From assembly GCF_900069005.2 (NCBI RefSeq), contig NZ_LN831279.1, forward strand, positions 1-64,000: DNA of 64,000 bases, in the 5' to 3' direction. The DNA comes from Paenibacillus sp. GM2 (GTDB lineage Bacteria > Bacillota > Bacilli > Paenibacillales > Paenibacillaceae). Below the pieces are notes generated by a model. The model was not told the DNA's origin. It saw only the letters and a list, made by a program, of their open reading frames with translations, and searched no databases. The translations under genes and the position numbers were made by a program. The stretch's first letter is position 1. Each line of letters begins with the position of its first letter. Positions 8,212 to 17,012 of the stretch are shown here, piece after piece.

Positions 8212-9974
8212 CTCGCCCCCCCTTTACGTTGGATATCGACCATCTCTGCGTACGCAGGTAGACATTTCATAAGCGCGTCGTGATGTCCCGAGCCTATTAG
8301 GACGCCATGGTCCATAAATAAAATGTTGTCCGCATTTCGAATGGTATACAGTCGGTGAGCAACCGTAATCATCGTCGCTGATTTTGCCAAGGTTGCAATC
8401 GAATGTTGCAGGATGCCCTCGGTGTGAAGGTCGAGTCCAACGGTCGGTTCATCGAACAAAATAATGGAAGGTCGCTTCAAAAAAGCCCGCGCTATGGCAA
8501 GCCGCTGCTTTTCCCCACCGGATAGTCCTCTACCGCCTTCACCGACGGGGGTATCAATTCCCTGCTCCAGTTGGGATACAACCTGTGAAAGACCCGCGTC
8601 CGCAGCCGCTGCCTCAATTTCAGCCCTGGAGACTTTCCGCCCGGCGCCAACTGCGATATTATCAGCGAAGGTACCTGCAAAAATGTAAGGATGCTGTGTA
8701 ATGTAGCTGATATGTTCGAACCATCTCGTCTCATTCTGTTGAGTAAGCGGGATTCCACTCACCCAAATGGTCCCCGACACCGGTCTTAGTAAACCCGATA
8801 TAAGATGGAGCAAGGTTGTTTTACCGGATCCGCTATGACCAACAAGGGCAATATGATCCCCTGGTCCAATTGTAATCGAACCTGTATTCAGCTCAAATGA
8901 GTCAGGTGCATACTGAAACCGGACATTGTCCAGTTCAATGGTGGGCGGCATTGGAACCAGCTTCTTCGGAAATGGCTGAAGCCCTATCGGCTGATCCTTC
9001 AGATTGTTTCCATCGTTCGTGTCCGCGAGCATGGTTTCGACCTTGCGAACCGCTCCCATACTGGTTCGCCCATTGTGAAAGGCTGTTCCTGAACTCTTTA
9101 ATAAGCTGTAAAATTCGGGCACGAGCAGCAAAACAAAAAAGGCCGTGTGAAAAGACATCGATTTGAAAACAAGGAGCTGAATGGCCAGTTCGAGAGCAAC
9201 AATCCCGATGCTCAGCATCACAATTGATTCCAGCATAAAGGTATTCGTAAACGCAATCTTCAAAATATCCATTGTGGCATCGCGGTATCTTAAGCTACTA
9301 CGTTCGATTTCTTGCTGCTGATGGCGGGCTCGTCCGAATATTTTTAACGTAACGAGCCCTTGAAGGGAATCTAGAAATGTACCGGCAAATTCAGCCAACT
9401 GCGCATACTTTTCTTCTGATTTATTTTTTGTTTTCAGTCCTATCAAAATCATAAAAATCGGTATAAACGGTGCTGTAACCAGCATGATGATACCTGAATT
9501 GGCATGTTGGATAAACGTAACGACTATAATCAGAATGGGGATAATGGCCATTTCCACCATGCGCGGCATGTATTGACTGAAATAACTATCCGCCTCATCC
9601 ACTGCATCCAGCGCAATGCTGACCTTTCCCCCCGTTTGCTCTTGAAGGGAGGAAGGCATGGAAGCATGCATGAAATTTTCAAGCACGGCTGCTCGCATGT
9701 TTGTTTTGGCGGTTGCTGCCATTTGCAAACCAACTGTGGCATTCCCTAATGACAACAGGGTACGTATCGTCATCACGACCAGTAGGATGCCAAGCAGTAG
9801 GGCAACTGATGATAAAGATGCTTTCTCTACAAAGATCTGCTGAACGGCTTCAGCCAGCAGTGCAGCCTGACTTACAACCGCGGCGCCTAGTGCGAGCGAG
9901 ATGAATGACAGGTAAATGAGACGTTTGCGTTGCGCGGTTAACTGTATAGCCATCAAGCTTCTTTTCTCCTTCAC
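8208..9974 (-). CDS. cydD: Heterodimeric ABC exporter subunit CydD
   Basis: This is the partner of CydC in the thiol exporter required for cytochrome bd biogenesis. About 588 residues: six membrane helices, then an ATPase domain with Walker A GHSGSGKTTLL, signature LSGGEKQRLAIARAFL, Walker B IILFDEPTVGLD and H-loop VAHRL. The start is uncertain. GTG at 9974 has AAGGAG with ideal 8-nt spacing, ATG at 9953 has a weaker, distant site, and TTG at 9983 would overlap the ribosome site. It follows cydB by about 40 bases in one operon. Confidence 0.92.
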   Translation of the reverse strand: MKEKRSLMAIQLTAQRKRLIYLSFISLALGAAVVSQAALLAEAVQQIFVEKASLSSVALLLGILLVVMTIRTLLSLGNATVGLQMAATAKTNMRAAVLENFMHASMPSSLQEQTGGKVSIALDAVDEADSYFSQYMPRMVEMAIIPILIIVVTFIQHANSGIIMLVTAPFIPIFMILIGLKTKNKSEEKYAQLAEFAGTFLDSLQGLVTLKIFGRARHQQQEIERSSLRYRDATMDILKIAFTNTFMLESIVMLSIGIVALELAIQLLVFKSMSFHTAFFVLLLVPEFYSLLKSSGTAFHNGRTSMGAVRKVETMLADTNDGNNLKDQPIGLQPFPKKLVPMPPTIELDNVRFQYAPDSFELNTGSITIGPGDHIALVGHSGSGKTTLLHLISGLLRPVSGTIWVSGIPLTQQNETRWFEHISYITQHPYIFAGTFADNIAVGAGRKVSRAEIEAAAADAGLSQVVSQLEQGIDTPVGEGGRGLSGGEKQRLAIARAFLKRPSIILFDEPTVGLDLHTEGILQHSIATLAKSATMITVAHRLYTIRNADNILFMDHGVLIGSGHHDALMKCLPAYAEMVDIQRKGGAR

Positions 9975-10017
9975 CAAACTCAACTCCTTTTATGGTAATA
10001 GCCTGCGAGTAATCAGC

Positions 10018-11031
10018 CTACTTTTTCCCTTTCACGTAATCCGCATCAAATAGAAACAGCTTGAAAACCAAAATAAGAGAAGGAATTAATAGACACATAC
10101 CCCCGATAAATACGACAACCAGCGCGAAGCCCATTGAGGATGAGGTAACGCTGCTTTGAATCGTAATGTAGGGATCAAGAATATAGGGATACTGCCCAAT
10201 CCCGTAAGTGAAAAAGGCACAGAGAAATTGCAGCATGATGCAAACAAATGCTACCCCATAGCGGCGGCCGCGGTATAACAGCCACAACGCAATGATGAAA
10301 AAGGTAACAGAAAGTGCTAACAGCCACCATAAATCCATCATATTTTGATAGTGCCGCTCATTATGTTGCCCCAAATAGATAAAGGCCGTCAGGGCGATAA
10401 TAATCGTCGGCGTGCTCCAGAACAACGCATAGGTCCGCATAAGCTTTAAGGCAGCTTTGTCCTCTGCTCGTGAAGCGTAAAACGTTAGAAAACAGGCACT
10501 AATAAACAAAACAGACACAATTGCCAATCCAACGATGCTCCACGATAATGGATTGGTTAATAAAGCCCAGTAATCCAGAGAAACCGTCTGACCCTGCTTC
10601 AAGATAAAGCTGCCTTCAGACAGGGTTAACGCCACGGACAATGAAGCTGGGATCAGCAAACCCGTTGCACCGTATAAAAACAGATAGACCATATTATTTT
10701 TGGACCCATAGTTTTCAAATGCATAGAACGAGCCACGAATAGCAAGCAGCACGATTGCAACACTCCCTGGAACAATAAGCGCCGAGCCATAATAATACGC
10801 TGTATCCGGAAAAAATCCGATCATGCCGATGTAGAAAAAGACAAAAAATACATTTGTGATCTCCCATACGGGTGACAAATAACGAGAAATCAGACGATTA
10901 ATGAGGTGATCTTGCTTGGTCAGGCGGGCATAAAAGGCAAAGAAACCGGCTCCAAAGTCAATGGAGGCTATAATAAGATACCCGTACAAAAACAGCCAAA
11001 GTACTGAAATTCCAATCAAATCATAACTCAT
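10018..11031 (-). CDS. cydB: Cytochrome bd oxidase subunit II
   Basis: CydB is the structural partner of CydA in the quinol-oxidising, oxygen-reducing cytochrome bd of the plasma membrane. The 337-residue protein is almost entirely hydrophobic helices and starts LIGISVLWLFLYGYLIIASIDFGAG, the typical N-terminus with the conserved aspartate of the first helix. It also has the SPVWEITNVFFVFF motif. Its start codon overlaps the cydA stop (TGATG). Length is normal for Firmicute CydB. Confidence 0.93.
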   Translation of the reverse strand: MSYDLIGISVLWLFLYGYLIIASIDFGAGFFAFYARLTKQDHLINRLISRYLSPVWEITNVFFVFFYIGMIGFFPDTAYYYGSALIVPGSVAIVLLAIRGSFYAFENYGSKNNMVYLFLYGATGLLIPASLSVALTLSEGSFILKQGQTVSLDYWALLTNPLSWSIVGLAIVSVLFISACFLTFYASRAEDKAALKLMRTYALFWSTPTIIIALTAFIYLGQHNERHYQNMMDLWWLLALSVTFFIIALWLLYRGRRYGVAFVCIMLQFLCAFFTYGIGQYPYILDPYITIQSSVTSSSMGFALVVVFIGGMCLLIPSLILVFKLFLFDADYVKGKK

Positions 11032-12395
11032 CAGGCATGCGCATCCTTCCCGGACCTCTTGTTACCCGCATGCTGCGCCCACTTCTCCATCTCAGTTTCT
11101 GCCGGATTATTGTGAAACAAGCGCCGAAGAACAAGAACACTAACCACGCCTAATACGATGTAAAGAAGAAGGAAGAGGAAGAAAAGAATTCTCACGCTGG
11201 GCGATGTCGTTGCCGCTTCTTCTACACGCATATATCCTCGTAAAATCCAGGGCTGCCGCCCCAACTCGGCGTAAAACCAGCCCAACTCGACTCCCAAAAA
11301 TGCGAGCGGCGCACCTAGAGCAATAATGCGGAGCAGCCATTTGTTGTGCTCATTGCGTTTTTTCCAGAATGTAAATAGGAAATACAGAACGGATATACCC
11401 AATAACGCAAACCCTATGCCAGCCATCAAATCAAAAAAATAATGCACAAGGAGCGAAGGTTGTTCATCTGGAGAAAATTCATTCAGACCTGTTACTTTCG
11501 CATTAAAATTTCCAAAAGCCAGGAAGCTGAGAAACTTCGGTAGGTGAATTGCGCCAATCATTTTATGCTCGGCATTAAGCCACCCCAATAGAATCAAATC
11601 CGCGCCGCTCCCGGTCTCAAAATGCCATTCCGCAGCAGCCAGCTTTTCCGGTTGATGCTCGGCCAAGAACTTGGCAGATGTATCTCCAGCTACTGTGTTC
11701 AGCAGTCCGAATAACATGACAACGGCCATCATAAGCTTTAACGCTTTTTTGTGGTATCCAGTAACCCCTTTTCTAAGTATCGTAAAAGCCGCAATCCCTG
11801 CTAGCAGAGCTGCTCCTGTTAAGTAGGCTGAGCTTAATACATGGAACACTTTGGAGAACGTCGCCGTATTCAGCATCGCTTGCACTGGATTAACGGCTGT
11901 AAATTGTCCGCCTTGCATTGTGAATCCCCCAGGTTGGTTCATAAAACCATTCACAGTCGTAATAAAAACAGCAGACATGCCTGCCCCTGCGACAATGGGG
12001 AGTGTGAGCAGCCAATGAATATAGGGGTTCTTGAACCGATCCCACGTATATAGATAAATGCCTAGGAAGATAGCTTCAAAAAAGAATGCAAATACCTCCA
12101 TGAATAACGGAAGTGCAATAACGTTCCCCGCCAACTTCATAAAATTCGGCCATACCAATGCCAATTGCAGTGAAATTGCCGTACCTGTTACGACACCAAC
12201 TGCGACGGATATAACAAATCCCCGCGCCCACCTCTTAGCCATCAGTGTGTAATGAGAATCTTGCTTGCGGATGCCGATGAACTCAGCAATCGCGATCATG
12301 AGAGGGATACCGACACCAATCGTCGCGAATATCATATGGAACCCTAGTGTCATTCCTGTCACCAGCCTGCTCCATAGTACCGTATCAATTCCCAT
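11031..12395 (-). CDS. cydA: Cytochrome bd oxidase subunit I
   Basis: CydA holds the haems b558, b595 and d and the quinol site of the bd-type terminal oxidase, which gives high-affinity oxygen respiration. The 454-residue protein has His20 in the TLGFHMIFA helix (a haem ligand), the QPEKLAAAEWHFET Q-loop start and the ELGRQPWI motif. The Q-loop is short, as in Bacillus. GGGAGG precedes the ATG. A TATAAT hexamer occurs about 45 bp upstream (12438-12443, complement), but no good -35 accompanies it, so an activator may be needed. I saw no clear Rex or CcpA site. Confidence 0.94.
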   Translation of the reverse strand: MGIDTVLWSRLVTGMTLGFHMIFATIGVGIPLMIAIAEFIGIRKQDSHYTLMAKRWARGFVISVAVGVVTGTAISLQLALVWPNFMKLAGNVIALPLFMEVFAFFFEAIFLGIYLYTWDRFKNPYIHWLLTLPIVAGAGMSAVFITTVNGFMNQPGGFTMQGGQFTAVNPVQAMLNTATFSKVFHVLSSAYLTGAALLAGIAAFTILRKGVTGYHKKALKLMMAVVMLFGLLNTVAGDTSAKFLAEHQPEKLAAAEWHFETGSGADLILLGWLNAEHKMIGAIHLPKFLSFLAFGNFNAKVTGLNEFSPDEQPSLLVHYFFDLMAGIGFALLGISVLYFLFTFWKKRNEHNKWLLRIIALGAPLAFLGVELGWFYAELGRQPWILRGYMRVEEAATTSPSVRILFFLFLLLYIVLGVVSVLVLRRLFHNNPAETEMEKWAQHAGNKRSGKDAHA

Positions 12396-12859
12396 TCCTT
12401 ACGACCTCCCTTCCAAAGTGATTTGTAATTTGAGTTGATTATATCTCTTTCCTTCAGCAATCTAATCGCGGTCCACATCTTCTCCCATATTCGTTCAGGA
12501 AGGATCAATTCTCTCTGACAACTTGATGAAACCAATAACGTTTCAGTTCAACTTGTTTGAGATGAAGAAAATTACACGGCACTTTGGCTAGTCGTCTCAC
12601 GTGCATAAATGTACATAAATTTACCGAAACCGCTGCCATGGCTAGTCCCCAGAATAGTTTTGCAGGGGCTTGGCGGAGGATGCTATTGCACTGGACAAAA
12701 TAGCAATGCTGAATATGCCGCTGATAAACTGCATCAGTTGAAACAATTCCGTGCTAGAACCAATTGAGAGGAAGGAGGGGGACACGTATTCATTCACTTA
12801 ACAATTTCGTATGGAGTCGCGACACGTCGACAATCTGAACGTCCGCGACTCTTTTGGCC
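12396..12859. other. Intergenic region upstream of cydA
   Basis: Contains the cydA ribosome site and a candidate -10, then about 350 bp in which I see no gene. The hairpin near hemQ at its right end is listed separately. Confidence 0.5.
12814..12851 (-). terminator. Hairpin after hemQ
   Basis: GAGTCGCG and CGCGACTC form a perfect 8-bp stem with extra inner pairs, nine bases beyond the hemQ stop. The minus strand has no strong T-run after it, while the plus strand has four Ts, so termination efficiency is uncertain. Confidence 0.45.
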
Positions 12860-13606
12860 TCACACGTTCAGTAACTCTGTCAAGCCACCGGGTGTGAGTA
12901 TATTGCCGACGTAAAACTGGCCGAATTCGCCGAAGCGTGCGCTAGTCTCGTCAAACCGCATCTCATAGACGAGCTTTTTAAACTGCAGCGGATCGTCGGC
13001 AAACAGTGTAACACCCCACTCCCAATCGTCGAAGCCGACCGAGCCGGTGATAATCTGCTTGACCTTGCCTGCATAAGTGCGGCCGATCATACCGTGACTG
13101 CGCATGAAGTTTTTGCGCTCCTCCAGAGAAAGCATGTACCAGTTATCGTTGAGCATGCGTCGCTTGTTCATAGGGTAAAAGCAGATATGTTTCGCCTTGG
13201 GTAAGATTGGCTTAAGGCGAGTCGCTACTTCGGGAACTTGCATCGGATCGGAGCCGGGAGCTGCTAAATAATTGCTCAGCTCGACGACACTGACGTACGA
13301 ATAAACGGGTTTTACGAATTTGGCGAACCGAGAACGATTAAATGCGTTCTCCACTGAGTCCAACTCCTCGAGTGTCTCGCGTAGGTTTATAAACATAATG
13401 TCTGCCTTCTGGCCGACGATGGCGTACATTGCCAAGCTGCCTTCCATTCTGGATTCGACCGCCGACCATTCGTAGATTAGCGTCATCAAATCATGTTTTG
13501 CATACTCGCGTTCTTCTGCAGTTGCACTTTCCCAGGCAACCCAGTCAATGGTGCGGAAATCATGCAACGCGTACCAACCCTCTATTGTTTCTGCTGCCTC
13601 ACTCAT
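12860..13606 (-). CDS. hemQ: Coproheme decarboxylase HemQ (chlorite dismutase-like)
   Basis: HemQ performs the last step of the coproporphyrin-dependent haem pathway of Gram-positives, decarboxylating Fe-coproporphyrin III to haem b with peroxide. The 248-residue protein has the family's conserved blocks: [14 protein letters not shown], the [10 protein letters not shown] stretch with the catalytic tyrosine, [13 protein letters not shown] with the proximal histidine, and the closing [16 protein letters not shown] and YEMRFDE. GGGGAG lies about ten bases before the ATG. It sits next to the cyd operon, which consumes haem, but has its own transcription unit. Confidence 0.94.
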   Translation of the reverse strand: MSEAAETIEGWYALHDFRTIDWVAWESATAEEREYAKHDLMTLIYEWSAVESRMEGSLAMYAIVGQKADIMFINLRETLEELDSVENAFNRSRFAKFVKPVYSYVSVVELSNYLAAPGSDPMQVPEVATRLKPILPKAKHICFYPMNKRRMLNDNWYMLSLEERKNFMRSHGMIGRTYAGKVKQIITGSVGFDDWEWGVTLFADDPLQFKKLVYEMRFDETSARFGEFGQFYVGNILTPGGLTELLNV

Positions 13607-14103
13607 CTTACTTCAGCTCCCCTGATTGTTGTGGCTTATCCAATAGCTTTCTTTTTTGAATTTCATTTTCTTGATCTTAGAATAAAGAGTGATCTCATCC
13701 TGATAAGGAGTTGTCTGCGACCAATGTAACGGGACTATAGTCGAACTGTCGTGTTTTAAGAAATGATGATTTATCATCATACGCTTGATCGACCATGCAG
13801 TCTTTCTTCTCAAGATTTGATTTGAGAAGCATTTGAATGCGCCTATCCCGAGTAACAAATGAGAATTTTAGATCCGTTTTAAACAAATATATAATTACTT
13901 CCTTGTCCTGGCGCACACTACCTATTCATTATGTAACAACTCTTTAATTCGGCGGAAAATAAGGCGAGATCAGTCCATTACCTTTAAAATCTACTTTTCA
14001 GTCATTCTCAAATCCTCCTATAAGTTTTAGTTATTCCAAAGAGGCGAATACCTCTCATGAAATTAAAATGGCTTGGCGCTATTTCATTCTGGAACAGCTT
14101 GTT
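13607..14103. other. Intergenic region with an abortive gene start
   Basis: No intact gene is supported. On the minus strand AGGAGG (about 14012-14017) is followed by an ATG at 14005 that opens only four codons (MTEK, stop), which looks like the surviving head of a deleted gene. Short open frames at 13613-13916 have no recognisable motif. Confidence 0.4.
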
Positions 14104-14139
14104 GTACAATAAAAGATACCGAACGGTAGCTTTTATTGT
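14104..14139. promoter_or_regulatory. 36-bp near-palindrome, second TetR-type operator
   Basis: Arms ACAATAAAAG and CTTTTATTGT surround a core ATACCGAACGGTA. Only two of the 18 pairs are broken. Core and flanks resemble the perfect palindrome at 3985-4020, which has ATACCGATCGGTAT inside AATAAATG/CATTTATT. It lies upstream of the epimerase unit on the plus strand and of the abortive gene start on the minus strand. Confidence 0.6.
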
Positions 14140-14159
14140 ATCATGATTCTAGTTAAAGG

Positions 14160-14432
14160 CAAGACCGGAATCGTATATTCGATTTTCTTGTAACGGGCGC
14201 GTAGCGCCATAACCGGATCAAAGGATTGCGTGAGGGCTTGCTCAGGCCGATGGTGGAGGTGGCTGCGGATCTCATGTGGGCATCTGCAAATGCTGCATCT
14301 CTACTATACGTCACAACTCGGCTACGCAAAGCGGTGCCACCCACGTCATCCACTTCAGAAATCCTGGTGCAAATCCGTGAGGGTGCCATACGGTCCATCC
14401 TAAATCCTGAACAGAAAGGACGAACACAATGA
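14160..14432 (+). pseudogene. Possible TetR-family C-terminal remnant
   Basis: One frame, broken by a single stop at 14202-14204, runs to a TGA that overlaps the epimerase ATG (ATGA). The second half, containing ADLMWASANAASLLYVTTRL and then SEILVQIREGAIRSIL, has the shape of the last helices of TetR ligand domains (W-A-x-x-x-G-x-x-x-L). No helix-turn-helix part is present. A regulator-epimerase operon that lost the regulator's N-terminus is the best guess. Base composition is GC-rich like the epimerase. Confidence 0.35.
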
Positions 14433-15409
14433 AAATTCTTGTCACGGGAGGTACTGGTCTGGTAGGTGGTCGCCTAATCCCGAAGCTCATAGAGGACGGT
14501 CACGAGATTTTCGCACTTACGCGCTCCATATCATCTCACGCCAAACTCAAGTCCATGGGTGCTACGCCAGTCGATGCCGATCTCGAAAGCAGCACGCCAC
14601 TCATATTACCGGTGATTGATGCGGTTGTACACGCGGCCGCCCTGTTCCGCTTTTCGGGATCTCGCGAACCCTTCTTCCGCACCAACGTTGATGGAACCAT
14701 AGCCTTGTTGAAGGCAGCCGAGTCCGCCGGTGCGAAGACATTCGTCTACATCAGCGCAGCGGGAATTCTCATGGATAATGGCGGTACGCCAATCTGCAAC
14801 GTTGATGAAAGCACGCCGATTTTCCCGAACCACTTCTCCGCCTACCTGGCGAGCAAGGCACGGGCCGAATCAATGGTTCTGGCAGCTAACAAACCGGGCT
14901 TTCGCACCATCGCGCTTCGCCCTCCGGCTATTTGGGGACCTGGTGATCCGTTTAGTCAAGGGCTTCCCGAAGCAGTCAGATCTGGACAGTTCGCCTTCAT
15001 CAACCGCGGTGACTACGCTTTTTCAACCTGCCACGTGGACAATGTGGTAGAAGCCATACAATGCGCTCTCAAACGCGGAGAAGGCGGTCATGCCTTCTTC
15101 ATCAAAGACCAGGAAGGGCAGACTTTCCGTGAGTTCGTCACCTCGCTCGCAAACTTACAGGGCCTGTCCATCGATAAGCTGCGTTCGATGCCCTACTGGC
15201 TTGCCTCTGCCATTGGCCGGCTGCTCGACACGATCTGGGCCGTCACGCGGAAAGACGGAGATCCGCCGATCTCACGCTCGATGATACGCATGATCGGGCG
15301 TGAGTTCACAGTCAACGATGCCGCTGCACGTCGAGAGTTGGGCTATGTCGGAAGAACTTTGCGCGACGCGGGCTTGCAAAGCTATGAGGAACCATCTACT
15401 CGACGATAG
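14429..15409 (+). CDS. NAD-dependent epimerase/dehydratase family protein
   Basis: This 326-residue extended short-chain dehydrogenase has the Rossmann start ILVTGGTGLVGGRLIPKL and the VHAAALF strand. The catalytic serine lies in YISAAGI and the YxxxK pair in YLASKARAE, and there is the substrate-side RPPAIWGPGD motif. Nothing shows whether the substrate is a nucleotide sugar, a sterol-like molecule or a small aldehyde. Start at ATG 14429 with AAAGGACG upstream. Its codons are clearly more GC-rich than neighbouring genes and its closest-looking relatives in my memory are proteobacterial, so horizontal transfer is likely. The upstream palindrome suggests TetR-type control. Confidence 0.85.
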   Translation: MKILVTGGTGLVGGRLIPKLIEDGHEIFALTRSISSHAKLKSMGATPVDADLESSTPLILPVIDAVVHAAALFRFSGSREPFFRTNVDGTIALLKAAESAGAKTFVYISAAGILMDNGGTPICNVDESTPIFPNHFSAYLASKARAESMVLAANKPGFRTIALRPPAIWGPGDPFSQGLPEAVRSGQFAFINRGDYAFSTCHVDNVVEAIQCALKRGEGGHAFFIKDQEGQTFREFVTSLANLQGLSIDKLRSMPYWLASAIGRLLDTIWAVTRKDGDPPISRSMIRMIGREFTVNDAAARRELGYVGRTLRDAGLQSYEEPSTRR

Positions 15410-15508
15410 TGCTTTGGAGGGCGAACGCCGGCAAGCGCCGGTTATTCGTTCTCTGGACTTCCCCCTCGAATATTTCTCTAAAAATAATTTGGAATACAGT
15501 ATGTAAAA

Positions 15509-15554
15509 ACAAAGACAAGCCATGTGAAGCAAACTCCACATGGCTTGTCTTTGT
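15509..15554 (-). terminator. 18-bp perfect stem terminator
   Basis: ACAAAGACAAGCCATGTG at 15509-15526 and its exact complement at 15537-15554 enclose a 10-nt loop. Read on the minus strand the stem ends in GTTTTTAC, so it should terminate a minus-strand transcript. It begins two bases after the stop of the 44-codon frame, and it also lies 100 bp after the plus-strand epimerase gene. Confidence 0.7.
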
Positions 15555-15555
15555 A

Positions 15556-15690
15556 TTATCTGTAACGACTAAGATCAAAACGACGAATTGCCAGGATAAA
15601 GGCAATTGCCAACTGTTGTTTGCAATCTGTATCAATGGTTCCATTTCGTTTAGCGTATTTATTAATAACTCGTTTTGTAGCTTCAAACAT
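15556..15690 (-). CDS. Small basic protein or gene tail, 44 codons
   Basis: A minus-strand frame from ATG 15690 encodes 44 residues ending LAIAFILAIRRFDLSRYR, strongly basic, followed two bases later by a very strong terminator. The frame stays open upstream of the ATG for several codons (KNVSRPYYAQ) and no ribosome site is visible, so it may instead be the preserved C-terminal end of a larger lost gene. I do not recognise the family. Confidence 0.35.
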   Translation of the reverse strand: MFEATKRVINKYAKRNGTIDTDCKQQLAIAFILAIRRFDLSRYR

Positions 15691-15793
15691 TTGCGCATAG
15701 TATGGACGGGAGACGTTTTTGCTTAGCGAAAGCTAGTTAACTTGAGCAAGCTAACGAAGGGAAGGCTATCATAAAAAACGTCTATACATCTTT

Positions 15794-15809
15794 TATAACA
15801 CGTGTTATA
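15794..15809. promoter_or_regulatory. LacI-family operator O1 (auto-regulation)
   Basis: Perfect 16-bp palindrome TATAACACGTGTTATA, 20 bp before the lacI-type start codon. An identical copy lies before the alpha-mannosidase operon. Confidence 0.85.
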
Positions 15810-15828
15810 CTCTTGCCGAGGTGCTAAT

Positions 15829-16875
15829 ATGGGAAGAAAAAGAATTACCAGCCACGATGTGGCCCGGCTGGCCGGCGTATCTCGCAGCGTAGTATCCGCG
15901 GTGTTGAATGCGACGCCCGGGATCGGGGTCAGTGCGGAGACACGGGAGAAAGTGCTGGCTGCAATCCGCGAGCTGGACTATCATGTGGACGCCCAGGCGC
16001 GCAGCATGAAGACGGGACGCAGCATGACGCTGGCAGCCTTTGGCGACACCCGGCATCCGCTGTTCATCCGCCTGTTGGAGGGCATGCAGCGGGAATCCGA
16101 GGCCAGGGGATACCATATTCTGCTGTGTTCTCCAGGATACAGACAATCAGGAGAAGCGAGGAATGAGCTGCTGGATCTCTATCATCAGCGGAAGATCGAC
16201 GGAATCGTTACGCTGGACAGCACAAGCTATCGGAGCAAGGAATGGGCTGCGAAAGTCCAAGCTGCAGGTGTACCCTACGTATCGGTTGAAGGTTATGCGG
16301 AGACATCCGGCGTATCTTCGGTGCTGGCTGATTACAAAGGCAGTGTAACGATGGCGCTGGACTATCTGTTGAAGCGCAACCCTGATATGAAAGGGGCTCC
16401 GTTATATGCAGAGGTCTATGGAGCACCTGCAGGTCGGGTAATCTGGGCGGAGAAGATGCGCAAAGCTGCTTATATGGAATGGTGCCGCAAGTATAACCTG
16501 AGTCCGAAGGTCTCCCGTCATGAAGAGAAGGAGGGCCAGGTCAATTGGTTGGAATGGCTGGAGGGTGTAGCCCAAGCGGGAGCCGGAGAAACGCTGCCTC
16601 CTGTGCTTGTCAATTGGTCCAATGCGGTTCCCGATCTTTACCGGGCGGCACACAGCCTGGGTTTGCCCATCGGGGAAGAACTGAAGATCATGGCTGCGGA
16701 CAATATGATTCAGGGCCATCGTCTAAGCCTTCCTGCACTAAGCTGCGTAGAGATTCCCTATGTGAGCATGGGGGAGGAAGCAGTGCGCTGTGTACTGGGA
16801 CAGATAGAGTTGGAGCGGGAGCTGCCGGAAAAGGTATGGCTGCCGGCCATTCTGAGACCGGGTGAAAGCGCGTAA
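15829..16875 (+). CDS. LacI-family repressor of the mannosidase operon
   Basis: This 348-residue regulator has an N-terminal HTH (ITSHDVARLAGVSRSVVSAVLN), the hinge helix (YHVDAQARSMKTGRS) and a periplasmic-binding-like sugar domain. I start at ATG 15829 with GAGGTG upstream; the longer frame from 15802 would begin inside the operator. The two identical 16-bp palindromes, one in front of its own gene and one in front of the GH38 gene, identify its targets. The inducer is probably a mannoside or mannose-containing oligosaccharide (inference from the neighbour). Confidence 0.9.
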   Translation: MGRKRITSHDVARLAGVSRSVVSAVLNATPGIGVSAETREKVLAAIRELDYHVDAQARSMKTGRSMTLAAFGDTRHPLFIRLLEGMQRESEARGYHILLCSPGYRQSGEARNELLDLYHQRKIDGIVTLDSTSYRSKEWAAKVQAAGVPYVSVEGYAETSGVSSVLADYKGSVTMALDYLLKRNPDMKGAPLYAEVYGAPAGRVIWAEKMRKAAYMEWCRKYNLSPKVSRHEEKEGQVNWLEWLEGVAQAGAGETLPPVLVNWSNAVPDLYRAAHSLGLPIGEELKIMAADNMIQGHRLSLPALSCVEIPYVSMGEEAVRCVLGQIELERELPEKVWLPAILRPGESA

Positions 16876-16976
16876 CAGGTAGTGCTGGTAAAGAAGAGGT
16901 CGAATGCCCACTAGTTCTTTTTTCACCAGGTGTAAAATGCGGTCCCACTTTGTGGGTAACCGCTTATTTCATAGCA

Positions 16977-16992
16977 TATAACACGTGTTATA
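16977..16992. promoter_or_regulatory. LacI-family operator O2 (mannosidase operon)
   Basis: Second exact copy of TATAACACGTGTTATA, 20 bp before the GH38 start. A possible promoter (TTGTGG at about 16949, TAGCAT 16 bp later) would put the operator at the transcription start, a repressing position. Confidence 0.85.
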
Positions 16993-17012
16993 AACTAAAG
17001 GAGGAGAAGTGT

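Noticed and set aside
13613-13916. Two short minus-strand frames upstream of hemQ
   Set aside because: No start signals or motifs; a transposase relic was considered but nothing specific could be shown.
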